Of a stretch of 64,000 nt of DNA, positions 1 to 9,076 are shown in pieces. The notes under the pieces were generated by a model, which was given only the letters and a program-made list of their open reading frames with translations, was not told the DNA's origin and ran no database searches. The stretch's first letter is position 1. Each line of letters begins with the position of its first letter. The stretch comes from Bog-756 sp963769765 (GTDB lineage Bacteria; Actinomycetota; Acidimicrobiia; Acidimicrobiales; RAAP-2): positions 310,001 through 374,000 of the forward strand of contig CAVYNA010000004.1 of NCBI GenBank assembly GCA_963769765.1, written 5' to 3'. The translations under genes and the position numbers were made by a program.

Positions 1-1026
1 GGCGACATCCTGGTCCGGAGGCGGCTCGTCCCCGCCGTCTTGCTGATCGCCTCCCTGGCACTCTTGGCTGCGGCGGCGGCACCCGATCTCACGCTGCTCA
101 CCGTCGCGGTGGCCATTGCGGGCGTGTGCTCGGTGGCCGCGCAGATCCTCGTGCCGTTCGCCGCCTCCCTCGCCGCCGATCACGACCGGGGCCGGGTGGT
201 CGGCACCGTCATGAGCGGGCTCCTGCTCGGCATCTTGTTGGCCCGGACCTTCTCGGGCCTGATCGCGCAGCTCGCCGGCTGGAGGACCGTCTACCTCGCG
301 GCCAGTGGGATGGTCCTCGTGACCGCCGCGGTCCTCGCACAGCTGCTTCCCCACGAGCAGCCCCGCCGACGCATCACCTACGCGTCGCTCCTCGCGTCGG
401 TCGTCGAGCTGCTGGCGACCGAGCCGCTGCTCCGCCTGCGCTCGATCTTCGGCGCATTGGCCTTCGCGACCTTCAATGTCCTCTGGACGAGCCTCGCTTT
501 CCTCCTGGCAGGGCCGCCGTACCACGAGAGCGAGGCGGTGATCGGGCTCTTCGGGCTCCTCGGTGCCGCCGGTGCGCTCGCCGCATCGTTCAGTGGTCGG
601 CTTGCCGACCGCGGCCTCGAACGGTGGGTGACCGGACTCTCGCTCGCCGCGATCGTCGCTTCGATGGGGCTCCTCGCCCTCGGCGGGCACGAGCTCGCAC
701 CTCTCATCGTGGGCATCGTGATCGCGGACCTCGGGATCCAGGCGGTCCACATCCAGAACCAGCAGCTCATCTTCGCGATCGACCCGACGGCGCGCTCGCG
801 CCTCAACACCGGGTACATGGTCACCTACTTCGTCGGCGGCGCCGTCGGCTCTGCGACGACCGGCCTCGCCTACGGCGCCGGCGGTTGGGACGCGGTCGTC
901 CTGCTCGGGACCGCGTACTCGGGGTGTGCCTTCGTCTTGTGGCTGGTCAGCGAGGCGACCGGCCTCGGGCGCATGCCACGGACGCGCCACGGCGCGGGCG
1001 GAGGCCGCAGCCCCGTTCCGGAGTGA
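1..1026 (+). CDS. MFS transporter, C-terminal part (cut by window edge)
   Basis: The frame is already open at base 1 (first visible residues GDILVRRRLVPAVLL), so the start lies outside the window; about 341 residues are visible. The GD...RRR stretch at the edge resembles the loop 2-3 signature of the major facilitator superfamily. It is followed by about ten hydrophobic segments with short polar loops. Near the end, the region around NQQLIFAIDPTARSRLNTGY matches drug/metabolite exporter-type MFS proteins, where an arginine- and asparagine-rich loop precedes helix 11. It is expected to sit in the inner membrane as a proton-coupled exporter; the substrate cannot be read from the sequence. The next gene starts 18 bases after the stop. 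Confidence 0.8.
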   Translation, partial: GDILVRRRLVPAVLLIASLALLAAAAAPDLTLLTVAVAIAGVCSVAAQILVPFAASLAADHDRGRVVGTVMSGLLLGILLARTFSGLIAQLAGWRTVYLAASGMVLVTAAVLAQLLPHEQPRRRITYASLLASVVELLATEPLLRLRSIFGALAFATFNVLWTSLAFLLAGPPYHESEAVIGLFGLLGAAGALAASFSGRLADRGLERWVTGLSLAAIVASMGLLALGGHELAPLIVGIVIADLGIQAVHIQNQQLIFAIDPTARSRLNTGYMVTYFVGGAVGSATTGLAYGAGGWDAVVLLGTAYSGCAFVLWLVSEATGLGRMPRTRHGAGGGRSPVPE

Positions 1027-1044
1027 CCGGGCCAGACTGGTGAC

Positions 1045-1770
1045 ATGTCGGGGCTCACCAGGTTCGACCAGGTCGTCGTCGGCCTGGTGCTGGCCCTCCT
1101 CGTGGCCCTGGCAGGGCTCGCCGTCGCCAACCGGTCGGGACTGACGGCGCCGGCCGCAGGCGGGCCGGCCGGCCCCTCTGTCGCAGCCTCCCCGGGAGCA
1201 CCGGTGACCACGACCGTCCCGTCGTCGCCGAACGGCGCCGGGCGGTCCATCGTCACTGACCCGTCCACCACGGCACCGGTCGCAGATGGAGCCGTTCCGG
1301 CCCCGGTGCCCGGTCCGGTCTCGGCGGTCGGTGACTCGATCCTCCTCGACATCCAGCCCTACCTCCAGGCCGACATCAGCAGCGTCCGGGTCGACGGGTT
1401 GGTGAGCAGGCAGTTCGATGCCGGCGTCCAGGTGGTCGAGGCCGAGCGCGCGGCCGGCACGCTCGGCAACGTCGTGGTCGTCGAGCTCGGCAGCAACGGC
1501 GAGGTCACGCCCGCCGAGTTCGACGCGATGCTGGCGGCGGCCTCGGGAGCCTCACGGGTCGTCTTCGTCAACGTGAACGTCCCGCGCCCGTGGGCGAGCG
1601 CCGACAACGCCGTCCTGGCCGCAGGGGTCGCGGCCCATCCCGGACTGGCGGTCCTGGCGGACTGGTACACCCTCTCGACCGGCCATCCCGAGTGGTTCAC
1701 GGCCGACCAGGTCCACCTCGATCCGGCGGGGGCCCAGGCGCTCGCCAACCTCGTCGCCCGCGACGCCTGA
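1045..1770 (+). CDS. Membrane-anchored SGNH-hydrolase-like protein
   Basis: This 241-residue protein has one N-terminal membrane segment (about residues 9-28), a Pro/Ala/Thr-rich linker to about residue 90, then a compact extracytoplasmic domain. The domain carries SGNH-type motifs: GDS at residues 96-98 (putative nucleophile Ser98), a Gly-Ser-Asn block (ELGSNG) in the middle, and DQVH at 221-224 as the Asp/His pair. The arrangement resembles the C-terminal SGNH domains of OatA-type cell-wall acyltransferases, here without the acyltransferase membrane domain. A role in acyl-ester chemistry on the cell envelope is inferred. It follows the transporter gene closely and may be cotranscribed with it. 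Confidence 0.65.
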   Translation: MSGLTRFDQVVVGLVLALLVALAGLAVANRSGLTAPAAGGPAGPSVAASPGAPVTTTVPSSPNGAGRSIVTDPSTTAPVADGAVPAPVPGPVSAVGDSILLDIQPYLQADISSVRVDGLVSRQFDAGVQVVEAERAAGTLGNVVVVELGSNGEVTPAEFDAMLAAASGASRVVFVNVNVPRPWASADNAVLAAGVAAHPGLAVLADWYTLSTGHPEWFTADQVHLDPAGAQALANLVARDA

Positions 1771-1816
1771 CCCCTCGGCCGCCGGGGTGCCCGCGGCGAT
1801 GTGCTTTGCTTGGGCC

Positions 1817-3007
1817 ATGCCTCGCTTCGAACCCTTCCGGGGACTCCGCTACGACCCCGCCCGGGTCGACCTCTCCATGGTCGTCGCGCCCCCCTACGAC
1901 GTGATCGACCCCGACCAGCGGGCCGCATTGGTCGCCCGGCACAGTGCGAACTCCACGCGCGTCGAGCTGCCCGAGCCCGACCCGCGGACCGGACTCGACC
2001 GATACCAGCACGCGGCCAGGCAGCTGGCGGAGTGGCACGAGGAGGGCCTCTTGCGCCGCGACGGGACCCCTTCGTTCTACGCCTACCGGATGACCTCGCC
2101 CGAGGGGCATGCGACCAACGGCGTCATCGGCGCGCTCGGCATCGACGACGCGAGCAGGGCGGAGATCTTCCCGCACGAGCAGACCCTGCCGAAACCGAAG
2201 AGCGATCGACTCGACCTCCTGCGCGCCACCGGCGCGAACCTCTCGCCGATCTGGGGGCTCTCCCTCGCCGGTGGGCTCACCTCGACATTCCTCCAACAGG
2301 GCGCGCCCGACGCCGAGGCCGTGGACGACGAGAAGGTGTCCCATCAGCTCTGGGTCCTCGACGACCCGAGCACGATCGGGGCGGTTCGCGACGCCCTCGG
2401 ATCCGCGCCGGTTGTCGTCGCGGACGGCCACCACCGCTACGAGACCGCCCAGACCTACCGGAACGAGCAGGTCGCCGGATCAGCGCCCGCCGCCGACTTC
2501 GTGATGGCACTCGTGGTCGAGCTCAACGAGGACCAGCTCGACGTCGGCCCCATCCACCGTGTGCTCTCCGGGTTGCCGGACGGGCTCGACCTGGTCGACG
2601 CGTTCTCCTCCTGGTTCGACGTCACCCGCGCCGGCGACTTCACCGAGCGCACGACGACCGCGCTCGGCGAGTCGGCCTCGCTCGCCCTCGTCATGGCTTC
2701 CGGCGCATGGCTGCTCTCCCCGAAGGACGGAACGCCCGAAGCGGCCGGCTCGGACCTCGACTCGTCGATGGTCGCCCTGGTGATCGCCGAGCTCCCCGAC
2801 CACGAGCTCGAGTTCCGCAACTCCTGGTCCGACGCGGTCGGTGCGGTCGCATCGGAAGAGGTCCAAGCGGCCGTCCTGCTCCGACCGGTCTCGGTCGCGC
2901 AGATCGCCGAGTGGGCTCGGACCGGACGGAAGATGCCTCCGAAGTCGACGTACTTCCGTCCGAAGCCGCGCACCGGCATGGTCTTCCGGACCCTCGACGA
3001 CGCGTAG
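1817..3007 (+). CDS. DUF1015 family protein
   Basis: The 396-residue product begins MPRFEPFRGLRYDP and continues with APPYDVID, both typical of the N-terminus of DUF1015 proteins. An ADGHHRYETA block lies near residue 200 and a KSTYFRPKPRTGMVF block close to the C-terminus; these are further hallmarks of the family. The ATG at 1817 is chosen because the conserved region starts there; in-frame ATGs at 1787 and 1799 would add an unconserved leader. No enzymatic function is established for the family, and none is assigned here. The gene lies between a secreted protein and a lipoprotein gene, so its context does not reveal a role. Confidence 0.8.
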   Translation: MPRFEPFRGLRYDPARVDLSMVVAPPYDVIDPDQRAALVARHSANSTRVELPEPDPRTGLDRYQHAARQLAEWHEEGLLRRDGTPSFYAYRMTSPEGHATNGVIGALGIDDASRAEIFPHEQTLPKPKSDRLDLLRATGANLSPIWGLSLAGGLTSTFLQQGAPDAEAVDDEKVSHQLWVLDDPSTIGAVRDALGSAPVVVADGHHRYETAQTYRNEQVAGSAPAADFVMALVVELNEDQLDVGPIHRVLSGLPDGLDLVDAFSSWFDVTRAGDFTERTTTALGESASLALVMASGAWLLSPKDGTPEAAGSDLDSSMVALVIAELPDHELEFRNSWSDAVGAVASEEVQAAVLLRPVSVAQIAEWARTGRKMPPKSTYFRPKPRTGMVFRTLDDA

Positions 3008-3021
3008 TCCCGGCGACCGGC

Positions 3022-4281
3022 ATGAAGCAGGTGCTCGCGACGCTCGCGTGTGCGGCCCTCGCGCTCCTCGCCGGCTGCACGGCTGACAGCGGGACTCCGA
3101 CCGCGCTGCACCACGCGGCGCCGCCCCGCTCCCGGACGCGTCCGCTGTCGACCGTGCCCACGACCGCAGTGCCCTCCGCGGTACCCACCGTGCCGGTGAC
3201 CCCGAGCGGCCACGCGCTCGGCTGGTCCGACCCGCTCACCACCTTGCCGCCGGGAGGTGGCTTCACGTCGCTCTCGTGCATCTCGAGCACGTTCTGCGTC
3301 GCCGCCGGAGGAGGCGCGAACGCTGCAGACCAGCTCGACACCGCCGGTTCGGGCGTCACCGTCTCGTGGGACGGCGCGGCCTGGTCCGCCCCGTCCGTGT
3401 ACTTCCCCGCACCGGCGGGCGGTCCCGTCGGGGCTCCGATCTCGCCGGCGATCGGGTGCACCGGCGGGCCGTTCTGCCTCGTCGTCGACGGGACCCTGCA
3501 CGCGAGCACCGGCAACGGCACCACCTGGAGCACCCCGGCCGCGGTCGCGACGGGCACCGCCCTGCCTCCGGGACCGTCCGATCCGGGTCCGGGTCACGCG
3601 GGGAGCCGGTCCGCCGCCGTCTCGTGCCCGCTCCCGTCGTTCTGCGCCGTCGTCGACAACACCGGTGCCGTGGCGGTCCTCGCCAACGGCGGCTGGCTGG
3701 CGGGGACCTCCTTCGGAACCGGGTCACCCGGCTCTCCCGCCGACACTGCCCTCTTCCAGTCCGGCCGCGTCGGCGTGGCCTGCCCGTCCAGCTCGTCGTG
3801 CACCGCCGCGGTCGGGAGTGCCGTCCTCGACTGGGACGGCACCCACTGGTCGAAGGAGCCGCTCCCCTGGACGACGGGCCTGCCCGCTCCCACCGGAGCG
3901 GTCGTCGGGTGCCCCTCGGTCGGACTGTGCGCGATCCTCTCCGGAGCCACGCTTTCGGTCCGCTCGGGAGCCGGCGGGTGGTCGGCACCCCAGACGATCG
4001 ACCCCGCCGGTGGTCTGGACGCCGTCTCGTGTCCAACCGCCACGTTCTGCCTGGCAGCCGACGTCCACGGCTCGGTCCTCGACTGGGCGGGTGGTTCGTG
4101 GTCGGCCCCGGTCGAGGTGCTGCCCGCCGCCACCGAATACACCGGCGATCCGACCTCGGTGGCGTGCTCGAGCCCCCAGTTCTGCATGGTCATGAACGGC
4201 GACGGCGATTACGCGACATTCTCGGGGACGACACTCGCACAGCCGGGTGGCCTCTCCGCCGTGCCGGGGCCGACAGGTTGA
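3022..4281 (+). CDS. Lipoprotein with seven SxSC...FC repeats
   Basis: The 419-residue product starts MKQVLATLACAALALLAGC, a lipoprotein signal peptide with a lipobox (LAGC) at residues 16-19, followed by a Pro/Thr/Ser-rich tether to about residue 62. The rest consists of seven degenerate units of about 45-50 residues. Each has a paired-cysteine motif of the form (S/V)xxC-x5-7-(F/L/S)C-hydrophobic-hydrophobic, followed by a W(S/D)xP-type segment. The regular unit and the number seven suggest a seven-bladed beta-propeller on the outer face of the membrane, possibly with one disulphide per blade; this is inference. The same repeat type occurs in the protein at 30037-31869. No function is known. 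Confidence 0.75.
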   Translation: MKQVLATLACAALALLAGCTADSGTPTALHHAAPPRSRTRPLSTVPTTAVPSAVPTVPVTPSGHALGWSDPLTTLPPGGGFTSLSCISSTFCVAAGGGANAADQLDTAGSGVTVSWDGAAWSAPSVYFPAPAGGPVGAPISPAIGCTGGPFCLVVDGTLHASTGNGTTWSTPAAVATGTALPPGPSDPGPGHAGSRSAAVSCPLPSFCAVVDNTGAVAVLANGGWLAGTSFGTGSPGSPADTALFQSGRVGVACPSSSSCTAAVGSAVLDWDGTHWSKEPLPWTTGLPAPTGAVVGCPSVGLCAILSGATLSVRSGAGGWSAPQTIDPAGGLDAVSCPTATFCLAADVHGSVLDWAGGSWSAPVEVLPAATEYTGDPTSVACSSPQFCMVMNGDGDYATFSGTTLAQPGGLSAVPGPTG

Positions 4282-4290
4282 GCCCCGGGG

Positions 4291-4863
4291 TCAGCGGCCG
4301 ACCGGTCCCCTGGCCTCGACCAGCTCGGCGAGAGCGCAGACCGTGCGCCAGTTCCTCGTGGTCGCCGTCGCCCCGAGCCGCCGCTCGAGGTAGGTGTTGG
4401 TGAAGACCGAGTTCGAGTAGCCGGAGGGGCAGGCGAGGTAGACCTCACGCCCCTGGATCCGGACGCGGTCCCCGCCGGGACCGCCGTCGCGGGCCGCCAC
4501 CTCGGCGGCCGCCTCCTTCCGGGGCCGGTCCGAAAGGAAGGTCACGTGGAGGACGGCCGGATCGCAGCCGTTCCCGAGGAGCGGATTGGCGCTGAGCACA
4601 CGGACCAGGTCACGACCGTCGCGGACGACAGCGGGCACGGTGAGCCCGAACCGCTCGACGAGTCCGGACTCGATCGCCGGCCCGACGACCTCTGCACCGT
4701 CACGGGACACGAAGACCGCATTGCCGCTCTGCAGGTAGGTCCGCGGCGCGTCGTACCCGAGCGAGGAGAGCAGGTCGCGGAAGTCCGCCATCGGGAGCTT
4801 GTTGCGGCCTCCCACGTTGACGCTTCGCACCATCGCGACGAATGTGCGCGGTGTCGGTGCCAT
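4291..4863 (-). CDS. DUF1697 family protein
   Basis: The 190-residue protein has the DUF1697 opening pattern: FVAMVRSVNVGGRNKLPMADFR followed by an LGY...YLQSGNAVF block. In family terms this corresponds to the conserved 'LRGINVGG...N.VPMA.L...L...G...V.TYIQSGN' layout. The remainder contains LLGNGCDPAVLHVTFL and a C-terminal TTRNWRTVCALAEL segment, also conserved. The family is widespread in soil and actinobacteria and has no known activity. The gene converges with the lipoprotein gene, with only nine bases between their stops, and lies just downstream of korB on the same strand. Separate regulation cannot be judged. Confidence 0.8.
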   Translation of the reverse strand: MAPTPRTFVAMVRSVNVGGRNKLPMADFRDLLSSLGYDAPRTYLQSGNAVFVSRDGAEVVGPAIESGLVERFGLTVPAVVRDGRDLVRVLSANPLLGNGCDPAVLHVTFLSDRPRKEAAAEVAARDGGPGGDRVRIQGREVYLACPSGYSNSVFTNTYLERRLGATATTRNWRTVCALAELVEARGPVGR

Positions 4864-4890
4864 CGATCGCCCCGTCGTCGACGGCGCCGG

Positions 4891-5922
4891 CTACTCGACC
4901 GTCCAGGTCGAGCCCGAGCGCAACAGCGCGGCGAGGTCGCCGCGGCCGCGTCGATCGATGGCCGTCCCGATCTGGTCGGCCATCTGGGCTCCGTACTCCG
5001 GCCGGTCGACGTCGCGGAAGATACCGACCGGGGTCGGCTCGAACGGTCCACGTGACAGGCGGCTCAACTGGAACGCGAGCCCGGGGTTCTCGCGGTGCTC
5101 GTCGTGGACGAGGAGCGCCGACTCGCCGACCTCAGCCACCTCGGCGACGTCGAGCGAGCCGTCGCGGTGCATGACCACCCCGTGCTCGCCCTCTGGTCCG
5201 AAGCGGATCGGCTCGCCGTGCACCAGTGGGATCAGCATGTCTGCCCGCAGGTCCTTGCCGGTGATGCCTTCGAACGCGCCGTCGTTGAAGACGTTGCAGT
5301 TCTGGTAGATCTCGACGAACGAGGTGCCGACGTGAGCATGGGCACGTCGGAATGTCTCCATCATGTGTTTGCGGTCCATGTCGTGGGTCCGGGCCACGAA
5401 GCTCGCTTCCGCACCGATCGCGAGGCTCACCGGGTTGAACGGCTGCTCGAGCGAGCCGAACGGAGTCGACTTGGTGACCTTCGCCACCTCCGAGGTGGGT
5501 GAGTACTGACCCTTGGTCAGCCCGTAGATCTGGTTGTTGAACAGCAGGATCGTGAGGTTCACGTTTCGGCGCAGGGCATGGATCAGATGGTTGCCACCGA
5601 TGGAGAGCGCGTCTCCGTCACCGGTGACCACCCAGACGTCGAGGTCCGGTCGGGTGGTGGCGAGCCCCGTGGCGATCGCCGGCGCACGACCGTGGATCGA
5701 GTGCATGCCGTAGGTGTTCATGTAGTAGGGGAAGCGTGCGGCGCAGCCGATGCCCGAGAGGAACACGGTGCGCTCGCGACGGACGCCGAGCTCGGGCATG
5801 AGCATCTGCACGGCCGCCAGGATGGAGTAGTCGCCGCAGCCGGGGCACCACCGCACCTCCTGGTCCGAGGACCAGTCCTTGCGCGTAGTGACGGGGACGT
5901 CGGCGTCCGCGAGGTCGGTCAT
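4891..5922 (-). CDS. korB: 2-oxoacid:ferredoxin oxidoreductase, beta subunit
   Basis: This 343-residue subunit binds thiamine pyrophosphate and an iron-sulphur cluster and, with the gamma-alpha subunit upstream, catalyses CoA- and ferredoxin-dependent oxidative decarboxylation of a 2-oxoacid, most likely 2-oxoglutarate. Visible motifs are WCPGCGDY (two cluster cysteines), SGIGC and YQNCN (the other cysteines), and the TPP/Mg site GDGDALSIGGNH...NN. The ATG at 5922 is chosen because it overlaps the korA stop as ATGA, implying translational coupling. The frame stays open far upstream of this ATG, but that stretch has no conserved sequence. Substrate preference cannot be proved from sequence alone. 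Confidence 0.92.
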   Translation of the reverse strand: MTDLADADVPVTTRKDWSSDQEVRWCPGCGDYSILAAVQMLMPELGVRRERTVFLSGIGCAARFPYYMNTYGMHSIHGRAPAIATGLATTRPDLDVWVVTGDGDALSIGGNHLIHALRRNVNLTILLFNNQIYGLTKGQYSPTSEVAKVTKSTPFGSLEQPFNPVSLAIGAEASFVARTHDMDRKHMMETFRRAHAHVGTSFVEIYQNCNVFNDGAFEGITGKDLRADMLIPLVHGEPIRFGPEGEHGVVMHRDGSLDVAEVAEVGESALLVHDEHRENPGLAFQLSRLSRGPFEPTPVGIFRDVDRPEYGAQMADQIGTAIDRRGRGDLAALLRSGSTWTVE

Positions 5923-7862
5923 CGGTCCGAGGCCTTTCCGTTCTGTCCGGCGGTGTCGCCGAGCGCGTCGGGTGCCGGCACGTCTCCCAGGCTCTCGATC
6001 TGCGCCAAGATCGCCTCTTCCATCGCGGCGGCCCGGAACGGCACCCCCTGGACCTGGGTGAAGGACACGGCGTCGACCAGGTACTCGGCGCGCAACAGCC
6101 GGCTGAGCTGGCCGAGGTTGACCTCGGGCACGAGAACGCGGCGGTACCGTCCGAGCACCTCCCCGAGGTCGGCGGGGAAGGGGTTGAGGTGGACGAGGTG
6201 GGCCTGGGCCACCCGGAGGCCGCGGGCCCGGACACGCTCGACTCCGGCTGCGATCGCCCCGTAGGTGGAGCCCCAGCCGATCACGAGCACCTCGGCGCCC
6301 TCTTGGTCGTCGAGCTCGACCGGGGGGATGTCCCGGGCGATGCCGGCGATCTTCGCCGCCCGGAGGCGGGTCATCTTCTCGTGGTTGAGGCCGTCGTAGG
6401 AGACGTTGCCGGTTCCGTCGGCCTTCTCGAGCCCGCCGATCCGGTGCTCGAGCCCTGCCACGCCGGGCGGCGCCCACGGGCGGGCGAGGGTGGCCTCGTC
6501 GCGGACGAAGGGCCAGAAGACCGGGCTCCCGTCCTCGCCCTGCTCGTTCGGCGCGGTGGCGAAGCCCGGATCGATCGGAACGAGCTGGTCGAGGTCCGGC
6601 AGGCGCCAGGGCTCGGTCCCGTTGGCGAGGTAGCCGTCCGAGAGGAGCATCACCGGCGTGCGGTAGGTGACTGCGAGGCGCACGGCCTCGAGCACCGCCT
6701 CGAAGCAGTGCGAGGGCGACTTCGCCGCGACGATCGGGAGCGGTGCTTCACCGTGGCGTCCGTACATCGCGTGGAGCAGATCGCCCTGCTCGGTCTTGGT
6801 CGGGAGGCCGGTCGAAGGACCGCCGCGCTGGATGTCGATGATCACGAGTGGCAGCTCGAGGCTGATGGCCAATCCCATGGTCTCCGACTTCAGGTCGATG
6901 CCCGGCCCAGAGGTGGTGGTCACCCCGAGCGCCCCGCCGAAGGAGGCCCCGAGGGCGGCACCGATGCCGGAGATCTCGTCCTCGGCCTGGAAGGTGCGCA
7001 CCCCGAACTGCTTGTGCTTGGAGAGCTCGTGGAGGATGTCCGAGGCCGGCGTGATCGGATAGGTCCCGAGGAACAACGGGAGTCCGCTCGTCACGGACGC
7101 GACGATCAACCCCCAGGCGGTGGCCGTGTTGCCGGTGATGTTGACGTACTCGCCGGGCTCGATCGTCGCGGGCTTGACCTCGTACGAGGATTCGAAGAGC
7201 TCTGCGGTCTCACCGAAGTGGTAACCCGCCTTGAACGCCCGGAGGTTGGCCTCCATCACCAGCTCGCGATCCGCGTACTTCTGCTGGATCCACTCGATGG
7301 TGGCCTCGATCGGCCGCGTGTAGAGCCAACTGATGAGCCCGAGCGCGAAGAAGTTCTTCGAACGCTCGGCGTCACGCGGCTTGACGCCCGCGTCCTTGGA
7401 GACCTCGGTCGTGATCGAGGTCATCGGGACCTCGTAGACCGTGTAGGCGGACAGGCTGCCGTCAGCGAGTGGGTTCGTCTCGTACCCGGCCTTTGCCAGG
7501 TTCCGCTCCTCGAAGGCGTCGACGTTGACGATGATCGTCTCGCCCTTCGGAAGGATCGCGAGATTGGCCCGGAGCGCAGCCGGGTTCATCGCGACGAGCA
7601 CGTTGGGCGAGTCTCCCGGAGTCGAAATGTCATGGTCCGAGATGTGGATCTGGAAAGCCGAGACGCCTGCGAGGGTGCCCGCCGGCGCACGGATCTCCGC
7701 CGGGAAGTCCGGGAAGGTCGCGAGATCGTTGCCGAGGAGCGCAGAGGTGGTCGTGAACCGGTCGCCGGTCAGCTGCATTCCGTCACCGGAGTCGCCGGCG
7801 AACCGGATCACGACGCGATGGAGCAGCTGGTGGGGCTTGTGGTCCGTCCTGGTGTCAGCCAC
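5919..7862 (-). CDS. korA: 2-oxoacid:ferredoxin oxidoreductase, fused gamma-alpha subunit
   Basis: The 647-residue protein joins an N-terminal gamma domain (about residues 15-200, with GDSGDGMQLTGD) to the alpha subunit pyrimidine-binding region (GNTATAWG at about 245, then TYPITPASDILHEL). This is the usual actinobacterial KorA layout. YPITP is typical of 2-oxoglutarate/2-oxoacid oxidoreductases. A QRGGPSTGLPTKTEQGD block follows in the catalytic interface. With KorB it supplies reduced ferredoxin and an acyl-CoA, replacing or supplementing the 2-oxoglutarate dehydrogenase complex. It is the first gene of a two-gene operon; 154 bases separate it from the aldolase gene upstream, a stretch that contains a terminator hairpin. 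Confidence 0.92.
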   Translation of the reverse strand: MADTRTDHKPHQLLHRVVIRFAGDSGDGMQLTGDRFTTTSALLGNDLATFPDFPAEIRAPAGTLAGVSAFQIHISDHDISTPGDSPNVLVAMNPAALRANLAILPKGETIIVNVDAFEERNLAKAGYETNPLADGSLSAYTVYEVPMTSITTEVSKDAGVKPRDAERSKNFFALGLISWLYTRPIEATIEWIQQKYADRELVMEANLRAFKAGYHFGETAELFESSYEVKPATIEPGEYVNITGNTATAWGLIVASVTSGLPLFLGTYPITPASDILHELSKHKQFGVRTFQAEDEISGIGAALGASFGGALGVTTTSGPGIDLKSETMGLAISLELPLVIIDIQRGGPSTGLPTKTEQGDLLHAMYGRHGEAPLPIVAAKSPSHCFEAVLEAVRLAVTYRTPVMLLSDGYLANGTEPWRLPDLDQLVPIDPGFATAPNEQGEDGSPVFWPFVRDEATLARPWAPPGVAGLEHRIGGLEKADGTGNVSYDGLNHEKMTRLRAAKIAGIARDIPPVELDDQEGAEVLVIGWGSTYGAIAAGVERVRARGLRVAQAHLVHLNPFPADLGEVLGRYRRVLVPEVNLGQLSRLLRAEYLVDAVSFTQVQGVPFRAAAMEEAILAQIESLGDVPAPDALGDTAGQNGKASDR

Positions 7863-7990
7863 CGTCCTCCTGTTCGTCCTACACGAGCGTCTCGGGTGCG
7901 CTCAGTCGCCGGGTCGTTCCCTCGGCGCTCCGACTCGGACCCGGCGCGCCGGGGGCGCGGCGAGATCCGGTGATCGAGCGCTCCCAGTCT

Positions 7991-8014
7991 ACCGTCGCTG
8001 GACGCCGCGACGGT
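7991..8014 (-). terminator. Hairpin after the aldolase gene
   Basis: A perfect 8-bp stem (ACCGTCGC / GCGACGGT) with an 8-base loop lies three bases beyond the aldolase stop codon on the minus strand. There is no U run, as is common in high-GC actinobacteria. A TAGACT hexamer overlapping its far edge (7986-7991) could serve as a -10 element for korA. Confidence 0.55.
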
Positions 8015-8016
8015 GC

Positions 8017-9066
8017 CTACGCGACCGTGACCGACCGGTCGAGGTAGACGTCCTGGATCGCGTTGATGAGTGCAGCACCTTCGTCGGTGGGGCGCTGGAA
8101 GGCTTTGCGGCCGACGATGAGGCCGGCGCCGCCCGCCCGCTTGTTCACCACCGCGGTCCGGACGGCCTGCGCGAGGTCGTCGGCGCCCTTCGACTCACCG
8201 CCCGAGTTGATGAGCGGGATCCTTCCCGCGTAGCAGTTGACGACCTGCCAGCGGGTGAGGTCGATCGGATGGTCCGTGGTCAGCTCCTCGTAGACGAGCG
8301 GATCGGTCTTCCCGAACGAGAGCGCCGTGTAGCCGCCGTTGTTCTCCGGCTGCTTTTGTTTGATGATGTCGGCCTCGATGGTGACACCGAGGTGGTTGGC
8401 CTGACCGGTGAGGTCGGCGGAGAGGTGGAAATCGATGTCGCCCTGCTTGAAGGCGGTGTTCCGCAGGTAGCACCACAGCACCGTGAACATGCCGAGCCGG
8501 TGGGCCTCGGCGAAGGCGGTCGAGACCTCGACGAGCTGGCGGTCCGCACCCTCGGAGCCGAAGTAGACGGTCGCCCCGACGCCGACCGCGCCCAGATCGG
8601 CCGCCTGGGACACCTTGGCGAACATCACCTGGTCGTAGGTGTTCGGGTAGTTGAGGAAGTCGTTGTGGTTGAGCTTCACGATGAACGGGATCCGGTGGAC
8701 GTACCGTCGGGACACGATCCCCAACCCGCCGAGCGTGGTCGCGATCGCGTTGCAGTCGGCGGCGAGGGCAAGGTCGCAGAGCCGGGCCGGATCGAAGTAG
8801 GCCGGGAACTTGGCGAAGCTGGCCGCAGCGGAGTGCTCGATGCCCTGGTCGACCGGGAGGATGGAGAGGTAGCCGGTACCGGCGAGTCGACCTGTGTTGT
8901 AGAGGGATCCAAGGTTCCGCATCACCGTCGGTGAACGGTCGGAGTCGCGGATGACCCGATCGAGGACGTCAGGACCGGGCAGGGAAAGGCTTTCGGCCGC
9001 GATGGTCTTCGAGACGTGGTTGAGCAGGGAGTCCGCCTCGTCGCCCAGGAGCTGTTCGAGGTTCAT
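8017..9066 (-). CDS. Fructose-bisphosphate aldolase class I (DhnA/FbaB type)
   Basis: The 349-residue enzyme should cleave fructose 1,6-bisphosphate through a lysine Schiff base in glycolysis/gluconeogenesis. It matches the DeoC/FbaB (archaeal-type class I) aldolase family: SILPVDQGIEHS near residue 70, FIVKLNHNDFLNYP in the middle, and a late strand EADIIKQKQPENN whose lysine is the likely Schiff-base residue, then a GGESKG phosphate-binding loop. The start at 9066 gives the family's usual length; the frame stays open upstream but reads into the neighbouring gene. It lies 10 bases after the TPR-like gene and is probably cotranscribed with it. Confidence 0.88.
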   Translation of the reverse strand: MNLEQLLGDEADSLLNHVSKTIAAESLSLPGPDVLDRVIRDSDRSPTVMRNLGSLYNTGRLAGTGYLSILPVDQGIEHSAAASFAKFPAYFDPARLCDLALAADCNAIATTLGGLGIVSRRYVHRIPFIVKLNHNDFLNYPNTYDQVMFAKVSQAADLGAVGVGATVYFGSEGADRQLVEVSTAFAEAHRLGMFTVLWCYLRNTAFKQGDIDFHLSADLTGQANHLGVTIEADIIKQKQPENNGGYTALSFGKTDPLVYEELTTDHPIDLTRWQVVNCYAGRIPLINSGGESKGADDLAQAVRTAVVNKRAGGAGLIVGRKAFQRPTDEGAALINAIQDVYLDRSVTVA

Positions 9067-9076
9067 GGGCGAAAGC

